A stretch of DNA of 64,000 nucleotides from Adiantum capillus-veneris (GCA_014529385.2 CM043971.1:33183209-33247208); one strand, 5' to 3'. Counted from the first letter of the stretch, positions 46,039-58,924 are shown. The notes: generated by a model from the sequence alone, not told the origin. Numbers and translations are program-made.

Positions 46039-47250
46039 AATTCAAAGAGGAATGACAAAAAGCAAGAGAAGAAAAAGGCAAGAAATAGGACACCCTCTTC
46101 TCCATCTTCTTCATCCTCTTCCTCTTATGAAAGTGATGGTGCAAACAAGGAAGATCAAGGCAAGAAAAAGGCGAGAAAGAGGTCACCCTCTTCTCCATCT
46201 TCCTAAAATTCTTCATCCTTTGAAGAAAGTGATGGTGCAACTTTTAAACCATCAAAAAGAAGAGGCCATAGGACATCCTATGCCGCATGGAAGAGGTCCG
46301 TCAAGCTCAAGAAGTTCAAAGAGGGAGGGAAGAGCATCTCTTTCCTTACCTACGATGGCACCTTTGGTGCTACGGACAAAGTTTTGTCCTTTATCCAACA
46401 ATTCAATGCGGCGTTTGGAGATGAGGCCTTCACGGAGTCCTCTAAGCTATGCCATGTACTATGCACTTTCAAAAGTCCGCTAGGCAATGGTGGTCTAGCC
46501 TACGGGCCAACGGTGAAGCTCCACGAACATGGAAAGCTATAAGAGCTTCCATTATGAAGTAGTTTTTGGCCACCAATGCCAAAGACAAAGTACTCACCGA
46601 ATGGCGAAGCTTGAAGCTCTCTCCTTACGAATCCATTCATAAATATGTAGAAAAGTTTTGGGATTTACATCTGAAAGCCACTGCCTTTAAAAACATGGAT
46701 TTTGGAGAGCAAAAACAATAATTTTGTGCGGGCTTAACTGAAGAAATGGCGGAGTATGTTAACTCCCAAAGGCTAGGCACCATATCGGCGGTTATATACC
46801 ATACTATGGTGGCTTCTCGAATCAATTTCCAAAGAGGGGCTAAAAGAAATTCTAAGCCCACGAAAAACAAGGGTTCCAATGAGCCTAAGGGGAAGGACAA
46901 TGTCCAAAAGTCTCCTAAGGGCAATTCCAACAAAGCTAAGGAGAAGGGAGTTTACAAAGGCAAAAACAAACTCTCTCCTGAAGAGCTTGAGCGTTATTGC
47001 AAGGATAACCGGTGTTTCAAGTGCAGCAAGCAAGGGCATGCGTAACGTGCTTGTCCCCAAAAGAACACCTGCCATGAACCTCCTAGAGCTACCTTGGTCG
47101 AAATCCAAGAGGAGGAAACTCACCACAAAGGATCTCCTTTATGCCATGCTTGGGGAAAGGTAAGAGAACATGATGCTTTTATTCTCTTTGAACCTGGTTC
47201 TACTCACAATTTCATATCCACAGAGTTGGCCACCAAGCTAGGCATACAAG
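46039..47250 (+). pseudogene. Ty3-2 gag, 3' part, into protease
   Basis: Continues the Gag of 40148-40623. It matches Ty3-1 through capsid, zinc knuckle (CFKCSKQGHA) and the start of protease (FEPGSTHNF). Stops at about 46204, 46559, 46720 and 47043 and a shift near 46455 make it non-coding. Homology ends at GGCATACAA (47250). Confidence 0.85.
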
Positions 47251-48050
47251 CTCCAGAACGGCTACTCCTACACACAGTGTGTGTGTATGTGTGTGTGCAA
47301 CACAGTGATGGTTCCCTCTCTCTCAGTGCTGCATTCGATCACGGAGTGTGTGTGTGTGTGTGCTGCTCTTTGGCATGCATCACGGCCCTACTACCCTCTT
47401 TTGAATGGCGCTACCCCTGCTGCTTGCTTGGATGCTCTTCGTTGGAATTGCAGGCACTGCATCTCGCTACTCTGTGTGTGTGTGTGTGTGTGTTCATCAC
47501 AACCACACAATCCACTCCTGATTCACCCGCCGCTTGTCAACTTGCTCCTTATGCTCTTGAATGCAAATGTTTCCCAGATTGCTACTAGCGCTATTACTCG
47601 GGTCTCGATTTGCAATGGCTTTTCGATTGCAATTTGCCCAAGAGCTTCAACTTGCCAGCAATACACACTGCCAAACTTCCATGCTATGCTAGATGCTCCA
47701 ATCTATTGCAGAAAATTGAACTCGCTACTTGAGCTCAAGCTCCATTTCCTCTTGCTTTGCTTGCCTTAAGATCTCAAGCTCGGGTCGGTGCACACGCGAT
47801 TAGCCGGGGAGGGGAAGCCGACAAACTGGGCTCTAATACCAATTAATGTGCTTGTGCGGAGTGTGCAAGAGAGGGAAGCATGCAAGAGAAGGGGGGAATT
47901 GGGGAAGAAGGAGAAGTTGCACAGGGAGTTGGGTTAGTGGAGAGGAAATTGAGAGAGTGAGTCAACTCTCTCACTTTCTCTCCCTATATTGATTAGGGAA
48001 AAAAGTAAGTAAGGGTGGTTTCCCATGGCCACTTGGCCTACACCCCAACA
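47251..48050 (-). mobile_element. 5' end of a minus-strand LTR element (LTR, PBS, leader)
   Basis: Minus-strand LTR 48050-47847 begins TGTTGGGGTGTAGG and ends AAGCACA. The PBS-like TGGTATTAGAGC lies at 47841-47830. The leader runs to 47251, where it meets the broken Ty3-2. It contains several (GT)n tracts (47272-47300, 47345-47361, 47472-47492). No coding region survives. Confidence 0.6.
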
Positions 48051-48258
48051 ATTACAGGATACTTGCAGGGTATGCATGTTGATTCTAGTAGGGATATACG
48101 CTTTTGCACACCGCTAGAGTCTACACTACGACATGCATTGGCTTCAAGAGAGCCAGTGTGCATAGGTTGAGATGAGTTTCCTCCCTTACCTACTATACAT
48201 ACTACTACTAGGTCCTATAGTAGTACCACTTAGCACATTCACCTTTACGTGGGAGATT
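48051..48258 (+). other. 3' internal end of a family B element
   Basis: Resembles the reverse complement of 57515-57720 (GAGCCAGTGTGCATAGGTTGAG block). It ends in the polypurine tract ACGTGGGAGAT at 48248-48258. Confidence 0.6.
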
Positions 48259-48415
48259 GTTGGGGTAAAGGCGGTGTGCCTTACCTCGGTCAGACACGCC
48301 AAAGATGTCTGATTGTCCATTACTTGTAGACACCTTATTCTTTACTAGTTAGAAGAATAAGGGGCTCTTGCACACACACACACACACACACACACTGAGT
48401 TGAATTGCTCCACCC

Positions 48416-48471
<56 letters not shown>

Positions 48472-48498
48472 CACACGCACCGCATTCGTGTACTCACA
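48259..48498 (+). repeat. Family B LTR (3' LTR)
   Basis: TGTTGGGGTAAAGG to ACTCACA, 240 bases. It carries (CA)n at 48370-48395 and (CT)n at 48420-48470. Same family as 28689-28884, 57313-57514 and 60395-60693. Confidence 0.75.
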
Positions 48499-51400
48499 AT
48501 ACACATCCAACAAATAGAAGCAGAGAAAAGATATCACGGAGTACACAATCCGTGAGGTGCAAAAAATTGGCGTTGACTTGCCAAAGGAAAATGCATGTAT
48601 GCATGTATGTGCATTGATTAACTTATACAAATGTCTACCAATTAAATGCATTGTCAAATGTTTAGAGTTAGGCTTTAATGGAGCACTTAATTCCTCGCAA
48701 AATCAAAGGATTATAACATAAGTAGGAGGTCGTTAGCATCCTAAGCTTTCTAAGTGATCAGCCTTTCAAAACTCACACAGCTAATAATTCCATACTTGAA
48801 GGTCATGAAAGTATCCTTTCATTTTTTTAATTTTTTGCTGCTAGATTTCATAGAGTAGGCTTGGGGCAGTCTCCTGTGCACGAGGCAAACTCAACTGGCC
48901 ATATATTTATTGCATTTTAACAAAAAAATTATTTGGGAAACCCTCTTTTGTGGGTATTAATACTAAATAACCAATAGTGTTTTCTAAATTCCAATCCTTT
49001 GATTAGATCATTACTAATTGGGAGTGCTACTTAGTCTAACACCTAATAGGCCTAAGACAAAGGCAAAGCCTCCGTCATAAAATAGTCTAAGAGTATGCTA
49101 TGAAAAGAAGGACGATGCATTTTAGAAAAATTCAAAAACTTAATCTAAATACAATTTAATAAGCAGACAAGGGAACTAATTAACATACACATGTGCAAAA
49201 CATACAAGAATCTACTCAACAAGTACAATGCACATATGTCAATATGAACAATGTAAAACCATACCGTCAAATACAAAATACCAAAATCATGACAAAAATT
49301 GTAGGAAGTAGTACTATACCTCCAAGAGGCACATTAGCATGAAAAGAACTCATTTATTCATTGGAAGCAAAAATAGACTCAGAGTTTAGAACACCGACTT
49401 ACCTATCAGTTGCCACACCAACATTACATGATCAATGTAACAGAATGTTGTATAGGTACGTTGGTAGTCCTAAAGCTAAACCTATATCCTCATTGTCAAG
49501 ATAAATGAATTCATTTTCACTAAGACCATGAGTTTCATTTTTCCATTTTGTAAAATATTCCTTGTGATCCCATACTCATAGTTTCACTAAGAATTTCACT
49601 AGGTGTGGATATTCATCTTGTAAAAAAAGGATAAGCATGTGCAATCAGGGAAACGTTCTCTACTGGGTAGGAATCATTCGTAATCAAGCCATTCTAACTC
49701 CTCAGATTTTTTATCACACACTAGTTTAGCTACCAAATGCCATTCAGAGGAAATTACAAGTAGCACCCGTGACACACTTTGAGAAAAGTAAAGAGGATAC
49801 TACTCACCAAAAGTAAAAGTAAATGAAATGGGTGATGCTGGTGGATTTTTCATTATTGTGAACACAAATTTATCATCAATAGGTTTGTAGAAAACAATTA
49901 ATTTTTTTTTCATAGTGTGTGTGATATGATGAGAAGCTTGTGTTGTTACCCTTGTGGTTATGTTGATCTTGCACTTTCACTAGTTTTTATTTTTTATGTG
50001 ATTGAGTATATATGTACACAATCCCTAAAATTCTTAAGTTACAAGGTCAAGGAAGGAAGGTTAATAGGGTAGCAAGCAATTGACAAATATGTGTAAGTAA
50101 TCTCCCCTTCCTTAGGTAAATCATACCTTTTGGAATGATGTCATCACCTTTTGAAACCAATTGTTCTAGCTGCCAACACGTGATGACTTTGGAAAATAGT
50201 TTTGTATGACCCTAGGTGCAACATCAAAGTGCAAGGGTGGTAAAGTACTCTCCCATGAATGAACATGAAGTATTGTATTTGATTGTGAATTTACATGTGT
50301 GATTTATGTGGCTTAATGCTTTTAGGAGAATGCACATTGGTAGAGGGTGATGTTCTAGAAGCTTCGACATCAATTGATGAACTACATGAGGAGTTAGAAA
50401 CTTTAGATGACTCCCCGCTTTTTGAGCTTGATGGACATGATTAATATCTTTTGGGTATCAAAATTCTCTCTGGGTCTGGTGTAGCATGATCAATTTTCTT
50501 GCCCTTACCATGACCACGTTGAAGATATAGAAGGTGATTGGAAATTTTTCACAGGTGATGGGAAATGACTCAGTTTAGGTTAAGGTACCCAAATTTGACA
50601 ATTTCTACTATAGTAGCCTTGGGATTCTAGCAATGGTTTATCCAACGCGAGATAACCTTGAGATTGCGAGTATGGGTTTGTTTTCTATGAGAGTTATCCT
50701 TGGAACTAATTGGAAGGATAGGAGAATTAGTCAATAAAGCCTTGGGAACTCATTCGTCTTAACATGTGTCACAATAGGTTGAACCCTTGGGATAACATTT
50801 GTTGCGTTAATCATGGAGGTTGAAACTTTATAGTGGTTGACATAAATAAAGGATGTTTTAACCTCTTGTGCTTGTGGAGTGTCAGTCCTTTGCATCACCA
50901 TAAGAGTTGTTGGCTCGGGTTTTATCTCTTGAGCGGTACAATTAAGAGTTGGTTTTTGTGTTTTGATACTCTTAGTTCCCCAATAAATGGTGCAATTGTT
51001 TACAAACATCCATGTCCATCCTATGGTAATGGTGCCTTCTGTAGTGGGTGCCTTCCGTAGTGCCAGCAGGCATAACTAAAAAGTTTTGTATCATGGTCCC
51101 ATTCTCACGAGCGATGGGAGTGTTCACATTTACAACAATGTGGTCTTCTTTTTATTCATACCCTTGACTTAGATGGTGCCTTTGGATAAGGATCTCTTCC
51201 CTAGTTGTTGACACCACACTTTGTGTGATAATAAATTATTTTTAGCATTCGTGTCTAGTGATGCATCATACAACACAAAGGTGTTGCTCTTCTTAATCTC
51301 CCTACCTCCCCTTGGGTGAGGGACCACCCTGTGTGTGTGTGTGTGTGTGGAGGGGGAAGGGGGGTAGCTCCAGTCACCCTTCACAAAGTACAAGTAGCCA

Positions 51401-52303
51401 CAATATTTTGTTCACAAATCAAAGGGTACCACCATGACTTGCTCACGCCACTAAGATCTTGCCACGACCTACTCAAGCCAAAGTGCCACTAAGATCCAAC
51501 CTTGCTCCTGGTGTTGGTTTTTTATGACCCGTTATTTGGGATCTCATGGCTACACCTGCTTGTGACTGGTGACGACCTGCTACTTGACATCTCAATTGAG
51601 ATCTTCAAAGCTTGGCCTTGTTGGGTGAAAGCAAGAGTGGTTGGACAAAAAAGCTTTGTCTTAAAAGTGTTTGAACAAATATGTTTGGCCAAAATGAAAA
51701 AATACAGGGTGTGTTATATATCACTAGATAGCTCTTGAAAAGAAGAATCTAAATCTATAATGTGTACATAATTTAGAATTGATTTGCAAAAATTTTACCT
51801 ATTCCCCACTTTTGAAAAAATAGCTATTGGAAAACAGCTTCCCACCCTTAACAATGTACCACCCATTCATGCTTTCACCCTGTTCCCATGGTCGTAGCTC
51901 TATCCCAAAGAAAATCGATAGCCTCATCCTCAAAGGACAACCGATAACCACAAAGTTACCAACAATTTTTCTATCTCACGATATAGCTTCAGCTCTATGC
52001 AGGCTTTTTCCCACATAGCAAAGATTTTGGATTGTTTCATAGAGGAAAGTCCAAGCTCTAGATCGAAGTTTCATTGCCTTCCTTCAACAAACTAGTTTCC
52101 TACACATTCCAGAGTTTTGTTGCGGTGGCTATTGCGACAAGGACACCGCTCGCCAAGATGCAAGGATTACAATCGTGAAGGCTCATATCCAATAACTCAT
52201 TGTGGAGAATGCAAAACTCAAGCAATGCTTGAGTAAGCTTGATGATATAAAGGCAGAAGAGAGCCAAGTGTCGGGTGGTAAAGCCCAATGTCCCACGCCT
52301 AAG
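48499..52303. other. No supported gene; partly AT-rich
   Basis: AT-rich from about 48650 to 50100. A (GT)n tract lies near 51332-51350. The longest open frames (for example 50731-51009 minus) show no recognisable motif. Old unrecognised repeats are likely but not shown. Confidence 0.4.
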
Positions 52304-52481
52304 TGTTGGGTGGCTAAAGACTAATCGGGAACTAACACCGACCATTCATTCTACATAAAACAATAAGGACTCATAACCCTAAACACTATTGTGTTTGGAG
52401 TCCACCCAAACCTGTGTATTCTCTCTTCTTCTCCCTTCTCCATTGTTGCACACACACACACTCTCTCACTCGTGCACTTCA
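52304..52481 (+). repeat. 5' LTR of copia-3
   Basis: TGTTGGGTGGCT to GTGCACTTCA, about 178 bases, followed by a PBS. There is no second copy in the window, so the left end is inferred. Confidence 0.6.
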
Positions 52482-52483
52482 AC

Positions 52484-52495
52484 TGGTATCAGAGC
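52484..52495 (+). other. PBS of copia-3
   Basis: TGGTATCAGAGC, two bases after the LTR. Confidence 0.8.
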
Positions 52496-53549
52496 TCACG
52501 AATCGGAGTGCACCATTGGAGCTCGGCAAGGAAGCAAGGGGGCAAGCAGTAAAAACTGCAGCACATTTTTGTAGATCTATTTTGGCATGTCAAAAGGTTT
52601 GTGTTCAAGTCAGTTTCCTATCCTCTTGACCAATTTTTTATTCCCTTCAACTTTGCAAAAAAAAGGTTTTTTCAAAATCTTCACTGATTTTGAGATATGT
52701 CATTCAGACTGCCTGCAAGTCATGAAGGACAGAGTGCAGATATTGTAGATCACTTTTCTCTGGGTTAGAATCAGTTTCAAGTCGATTCATGTGATTCTTA
52801 ACCATTTTTGCTTGGTCTAAAACTTTGCAAAAGGAAATATGTGCAAATTCCGCATGATTTGAAAGATATCTACTTCAAAAAGCACGGTAGTCTACTTTTG
52901 TCGGTTCTTCTGCATACAGGTTTTTGTTGTAGACTTTTTTTTTGCAATCTCTATCACGTGCATATTTGATGTAAGATTTTGAGGGTCTGCTAAAACAGAC
53001 GAACCGCCCCAACGATTACAGAGAAGGGTTTTTGTGGTTGATGTTAGATCTTATGTGGTTTATGTTATAGATCTTATGTTATGATGGAAATATGCAAAGC
53101 CTACTGTTGAGGGTTGTGGTAAGATTTTATTGAGCTGGGGGATTCTCAAATGTGGAGATCCTTTTGGTGATACAGGTTTTGGAGCGAACCCCCGACATCC
53201 CCACAGTTTTGGCATTTGACATAGGAGGTATGTTTATGCAGTTAGTGCAGTATTGGTGTGCATCCGCTGACCAGTCATTGTTGGCATTTCTGACATCTTT
53301 ATGCGCATGCATTTTTGACAATGTTCAGTTGATCAGAGGCACTCTCCTAGAGTTGGAGACATTGACAATGACAATTTTTTGAGATTCTATCTTGCTAGTT
53401 TAGCCACTTGTATCAACGTTTCAGTCACTGTACACATTTGTTTTGGGTTCAAAAGTTAGTTTTGCAGGGGAGACTCTGCCAAAAAATTTCAGGTTTTTTA
53501 TCATCTTGTTTAGTGCAATGGATATACCACTTTTGTTTCTTGTCAAGTG

Positions 53550-55642
53550 ATGGATTCATCATTGAAGGACTCTTTGTTCAACATTGAGAAGTAAGATGGC
53601 ACTAACTTCTCATTTTGGAAGGAACAAATTTACAATGTCTTAGTATAGAAGAAGCAGATCATACCAATAAAGATAAAGGGGATAAAGCCTAAGGATATGG
53701 ATGAGTATGAATGGCAGTAGTTGGATGAGCTTGCCGGTCCACCATCATGTTGAATCCGTACTTCAAACTAGCTATGAGATGTGGAAGAAGTTATGTGACC
53801 TGTATGAGAAGCAAAGTGCAGCATCACATGTTTATTGGCTAAAAAAAGTTAGTTGATTTGAAGATGGATGAGGGCACACCCATGTGAAACCATCTCAATG
53901 AGTTCAACACCACTTTCAATTAGGTTTCTATGCAGAGAGTCAATTTTGACAATTCGGTCAAAGCAATGTTCTTGCTAGTTACATTGCCAAAAAGTTGGGA
54001 TACTTTTCACACAACTATAAGTAACTTGGCACCTCCTGATGGTTTAACATGTGTTGATCTTGAGGGCAATTTGCTTACTGAAGAGGTTAGCATGAAGAAT
54101 CTTGATGCTTCTTGTGGTAGTAGCACTACTCTCGTTGTTTGTGGTGGTTGATCACAGGAAAAGGGCAAGTAGAATGAGAGAGGAAAATCTCGTAGCAAAT
54201 CACATGGCTGAAAAGATATTGAGTGCTATAATTGTCCAAAAAGGGTCACATGAAGAAAGACTAAAGAAAGCAATATAAAGATTGAAGAGATCAACAATGT
54301 TTTTGTTGAAGATTTTGATGGAGACATTTATCTCGCATCTGCCATGGATTCAGTTTTTTTGGTTGCCACTAATGACTATGATTTACGTGATTGGGTTCTT
54401 GACTCAGGTGCATCATTTCATTTGACTCCTCATCACACAGAGTGGTCAATACATAAGATGCAACCTGTAAAGGTTGTGTCCGTCTTGGCGACGATTTTTC
54501 TTGCAATATAGTTGGTGTCGACGATGTGAAGTTGAAATTTCAGAATGGTTCTTCATTCATGCTCAAGAATGTGAGACATGTGTCGAAGCTTACCAAAAGC
54601 TTGATTAGTACATGAAAGTCGATGATGCAGGATATTATTGCACATTTGGTGGAAGATCACCAAAGGTTCTTTAGTGGTAGCACAAGGTTCAAAGTCTGGG
54701 ATTTTGTACATGCTCCATGTATCCAATGTTAAAAACCATGTAATTTGTGTAACCGAGTAGCCAAGTGTTTCTTTGTGGCATCATCGGTTAGGACATATGT
54801 CTCAAAAGGAAATGAAAATCTTGTCTCAATTTGGTTATGTTCCTGGCTTCAATTTCTCAGACTTTTCAGTTTGTGGGCATTATCTTTATGGTAAACAAAC
54901 ACTGTCACCAGACAAAAGGGGAAGGACTCGGAAAAGCGAGCCGTTAGAATTAGTGCATAGTGATTTCTGTGGACGTATGCCTAACATATCCATGGGAGGT
55001 TCATTGTACTTTGTTACATTTATCGATGACTTCTCAAGGAAAGTGTAGGTATATCCTCTTAGGACGAAGGATAAAGTTCTTTTAAAATTTCAAAATTTTG
55101 TGGCATTAGTAGTGAAGAATCAGTCTGGCAAGAAAGTCAAGTGCTTAAGGTCAGACAATGGTGGTAAGTATGTCACTAAAGCCTTTCAAAAAAATTGTGA
55201 TTCCAAAGGCATCAAAAGAGAGTTGACTGCTCCATATAACCCTCCATAAAATGGTGTTCCTGAGAGGATGAACCGCACCATACAAGAGAAGCTGCATAGC
55301 ATGTTGTCTAATGCAAAGTTGCCTAATGGATTTTGGGCAGAAGCATTAGTGATTGTTGTCCATCTTATTAATAGATCTCCTAACAAGGCTTTAGATGAGA
55401 AGTCACCTAAAGAGCTTTGGTCTGGGAAGCCACCTTCTTACATGCATCTTAGAGTCACCAAATTCTCTAGCAAGCCCAAAGGTTGTGGTATTGACCGCCA
55501 CCTTCTCTTGCAAGCCCAAAGGTTGGAGTTTCATGTGAATTTTATGTACAACAGCTTTTCCCAAGATTCCTATTGTTATTTGGTGGCTATGGTAGTGCCA
55601 ACTCCATTGTTTAGTATAGCTAAAGATCCTACTCCTACATAA
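53550..55642 (+). pseudogene. copia-3 Gag-protease-integrase remnant
   Basis: Starts at ATG 53550 (MDSSLKDSLFNIEK then a stop). UBN2-type Gag pieces (FWKEQIYNVL; KAMFLLVTLPKSWD near 53960); a zinc knuckle with its distal part lost (CYNC near 54220); protease WVLDSGASFHLTPHH near 54395; GAG-pre-integrase LWHHRLGHMS near 54773; integrase HSDFCGRM near 54955, YFVTFIDDFSRK near 55008, RSDNGG near 55150 and NRSPNKALDEKSP near 55370. Stops and frame changes occur throughout. Sequence after 55450 no longer matches integrase. Confidence 0.85.
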
Positions 55643-55961
55643 TTTCCAAGTAGAGTAATATTTCCCTCTTCTCCTTTCACTAATCTCCTACCTTCTCATT
55701 GGACTTCTTTGCCCGGAGACTGGGATTTCCAACATTCGTTCTTGAGTTAGAGAATTGATGCCTACCCATTCTAAACTTTTTGGAAGGTTCTTCCAGAGAC
55801 CTAGAAACTCACTCAATGTGATCATGCGTTGAATGATTGTTGACATGATTCAGTGTATGTTTCTGGTATCCCAAGATTCCTTTTCTATACATATCTTTGT
55901 TGTTTTCCACATGTAAAACTTATCCTCTTGTTCTCCCACATACGATGGTAGGATCAAGGTA

Positions 55962-56226
55962 TCAACTTGTCAAAAGATAGAGAAGGAGAGACCTTAAGTT
56001 CTTGCAAGCAAACTTGTTTCTTCGTCTTCTTCTTCTTCTTTCATTCATACAAGATAAGAAGTCTACAAGAAGAGTGTGTCATTGCTTTGATGGGTAGACC
56101 AAGTTGGTGCAATTTAGATGTGGTATCACTAGCAAAGATATGTGTATCCACCAAAGCATGCCAGTGATGATGATTATCTTTGATAGTAATCCCCGAGTAG
56201 CACATGTTGAGCTTGAAATCTCAACA
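55962..56226 (-). repeat. 3' LTR of copia-4
   Basis: The minus strand begins TGTTGAGATTTC at 56226, directly after the polypurine tract TTGAGGGGGAG (56237-56227). The distal end near 55962 is approximate. Confidence 0.6.
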
Positions 56227-56239
56227 CTCCCCCTCAAGC

Positions 56240-57312
56240 TCAATGCCATCTCCCATACACCAACCATTGCTTGAAGCCGTTGCACCCTCTCCACTCCAAG
56301 GGGTTTCATGAAGATATATTCAATATGATCATCCATTGTCATGTACTCAAAGTTGATGCACCTACCAAGACCCTCTCTCTGATCAAGTGGTAATGCACCT
56401 CAATGTGCTTCTTCATCACATGAAACAATGGGTACTAAGCCAATTGTATGATACTAAGTTAGTCACAATAGATGACAACCAACCTTTGTAGTTGTACTCC
56501 AAACTCTTAAAGTGCTTGATAGAGAAATCATAGGTTGTTTCTTGTTGCTCCATGTGATAGCAATACTCCCAAGTGAAAACATGATTCCATTGGTAGATCT
56601 ACAATCATACGTGCTACCAACCCAATTTGCATCTGTGTAGCCATATAGCTACAATTCAACATCAATCCTATAAAAGAGTGCATGATCCAACGTAAAACTC
56701 ACATAGCATAATGTGCATCTCATTGCATCCATATGTGGCTTCATGGGAGACTGTATAAATTGACTCACCAGTCATACTATGTAACTCAAATATGGGCGTG
56801 AGAAAGTCAAGTAGATCAAGCTACCCACAATCTTCCTATACATGGTAGCATTATGAAGTACTTTTCTTGCATCATTCTCTAACTTGAAAGTCTAATCTAA
56901 TGGAATTGCAATAATCATCCATACCATACATACTTTTTCAACATTTCCAAAGGATACCACCTTTGTGAAATCATACACCCTCTTATGTGCAATAATCTCA
57001 ACTCACAAAAAGTAAAGCAAATCTCCCATATCTTCCATCTTGAATTCTTACATAAGTAGAGCTTGTACACCCTCTGCTTTAGCCACATCCAAAAGCCCAA
57101 AGAGATGAGGAATGCCACAATCCTCCCATACCAAGCTATAGGTGCTTGCTTTAACCATTATAATGCTTTCTTTAACCTGCATACAAGGTCACATAGACTC
57201 ATATTCACATAGCCCTATATACAAGTTTCATCCAAGTCTCCGTTGGAGAAGGCCTTCTTTACATCCATCTATTTCAAAACCCACCCTAAAGCTACAATCA
57301 CTACAATAAACA
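56240..57312 (-). pseudogene. copia-4 reverse transcriptase and RNase H remnant
   Basis: From 57312 downwards: VIVALGWVLK then MDVKKAFSNGDLDE, RLKKALYGLKQAP, WYGRIVAFL; further down, RNase H pieces near 56640-56530 (YGYTDANWVGS-like, then KKQPMISLSST). Multiple frame changes. These join with 60753-61625 across the inserted element. Confidence 0.75.
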
Positions 57313-57514
57313 TATGAAATGGTGCGTATGTGGAGTGAGAAGGGGGGCAGAGAGAGAGAGAACACAAAATGTGGGTGCAGCAGCCTCAGGAAGTAGTAGT
57401 GAGGAGCTCCTTATGATCATGTATATGAAGAATAAGGGTATGTACACATGTGGGCGGTCAGCCAGACACTGGACGTTCCGGCCGGGCAAAAGGCGGAGCG
57501 CCTTTACCCCAACA
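57313..57514 (-). repeat. 3' LTR of family B element
   Basis: The minus strand begins TGTTGGGGTAAAGG at 57514. It shares ACATGTG, CTTATTCTTCATATACATG and GGCTGCTGCACCCACAT blocks with the 5' LTR but has a much shorter (CT)n. Confidence 0.8.
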
Positions 57515-57725
57515 ACCTCCCACTTAAAGGCGATGTGCCGATAAGTGAGACCTACTAGTTAAACTACTAGTATGTACAATAAACTAGGTGAGAGACTCTC
57601 TCAACCTATGCCCACTGGCTCACTCTGTTGATCTACACGTAGTCGTATCGGCTCTGGTGGTAGGCTAGTGTGAGTACCCACGCTAGAGCCTGCATGTAAA
57701 TCCCGCAGACAATTCTAGGTATGGT

Positions 57726-58924
57726 CTACAAAGCTCCACAAAGCATCATGCTAAAGTCAGTCACTGTACGACTGACTATCCCTGCTACAATTGCTCCCAC
57801 TACAACTGCTAGATAGGGCCTTGACACTAACAAGTCGAACATGAGACGCCCGAACGCTGGCAAAATTTGCACAAACCTGGTTGTACTTGCCTCCCGTGTG
57901 CTTTCTACAATCACTGCATCATTAGGACTACCCATCGTGTATGGATGTGTCAACACCGACATTGAGAAAGCTACATCCCTCTCACCCATAGGCAAAACTA
58001 TGCTTCATGGCTCCAACTCATCAGCCTCTAACATGAGCATGTCAAAAAAATCCATATCTGTCAGCTCTATATGTGTCTTCAGGGAGAAGACCTGCTCTAC
58101 CTCTGCCTGTACAAAGTCTGACAACACTTGTTGTGTCTCACTAGAGCACTGCTACTCTATCTATGTCTCTGCAAAATCTACTGCCATGTCATGCACAACT
58201 AAATGCTCTGACTGGTGAGCATGGTGGAGCTCACATGCAAAAGAGACACGTCTCGTCTCTTGCTCAAAGCATGCCAGCAACAAAGCTGAGACTATGCCGT
58301 CTCGAACCTCAGACAGATAACGTCTTGAACTGTTGCGGTCTCCTCTGGCAATCACTAATGAACCACAATGTATCTAGAAAGACTGCTCTCTAAGCACTAC
58401 TACCTGACAACCAAAAGCTGTCATTTATCTCACTGAGACCAAGCTCTATCTCAGCTGAGGAACATATGCCGTAGCGTGTGTGATGCACCAGTGGGCAAAG
58501 ACAAACAGATGTCTCCTGCACCCCCTATGTCAAACATCGAACCATCGGCCAAGTGCACATAGCCAAGTCTCCCACTAGAAAAAGTCCTAAACCAGTCATG
58601 ATGCGGTGTGACATGGAAAGAAACATCGCTATCTAGTAACCATTGTGGCAAAAGTGTGCTATCCATAGAAAAATATTCAAGAGGTACACTAGAGGCAAGC
58701 GTGACATCACCATCACTGGCATAGATTGCCACTAGAATTGCCTCTCTAACATGTGTCAAAGTTGTATCTGCATCTTGCATATATCTACGTTGATGTCTCA
58801 TACATCTGAAACAACGATGCCTAATGTGCCCTGTGTGACCACAATGCCAACAACGCAAGCATCGGCAAGATCGAGACCTCCGTCTCTCATGAGTCGTCAC
58901 TGAAGACTCAATTGTTTCACACAT
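57726..58924 (-). pseudogene. Family B zinc knuckle / protease / unknown C-terminal region
   Basis: From 58924 downwards: CWHCGHTGHIRHRC zinc knuckle; copia-type protease with LLDSDVSFHVTPHH (DSD for DSG, so probably inactive); then, after a frame change near 58450, a stretch typical of copia sequence between protease and integrase (LVIARGDRN near 58350). From about 58300 to a stop at 57726 the same frame is open except for three stops and matches nothing I know. It is acidic (DFVQAEVEQVF, MLMLEADELEP) and ends with a hydrophobic run YLAVVVGAIVAGIV near 57800. No capsid-like Gag is recognised upstream. Confidence 0.6.

Larger units (their letters stand above)
32608..47250 (+). mobile_element. 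Ty3-2, second copy of the Ty3-1 family, multiply interrupted
   Basis: Reconstructed from three homologous blocks: LTR 32608-34389 plus 39441-39731, leader and gag 39733-40623, and gag 46039-47250. Interruptions are a 431-base insert (33733-34163), a roughly 5 kb segment (34390-39440) and a copia element (40624-46038). It is truncated at about 47250 in the protease region, so pol and the 3' LTR are missing. Confidence 0.82.
52304..55642 (+). mobile_element. copia-3, decayed Ty1/copia element, 3' part missing
   Basis: 5' LTR 52304-52481, PBS 52484-52495, a leader of about 1 kb, then gag-protease-integrase. RT, RNase H and the 3' LTR are not found before the next element. Confidence 0.75.

Noticed and set aside
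50731-51009. 92-codon minus-strand ORF
   Set aside because: No recognisable motif and no Kozak or promoter context; it lies in a region of decayed sequence.
57841-58218. 125-codon plus-strand ORF
   Set aside because: Antisense to the family B C-terminal frame. The minus strand is the coding strand of that element, and that frame extends the protease-side sequence.
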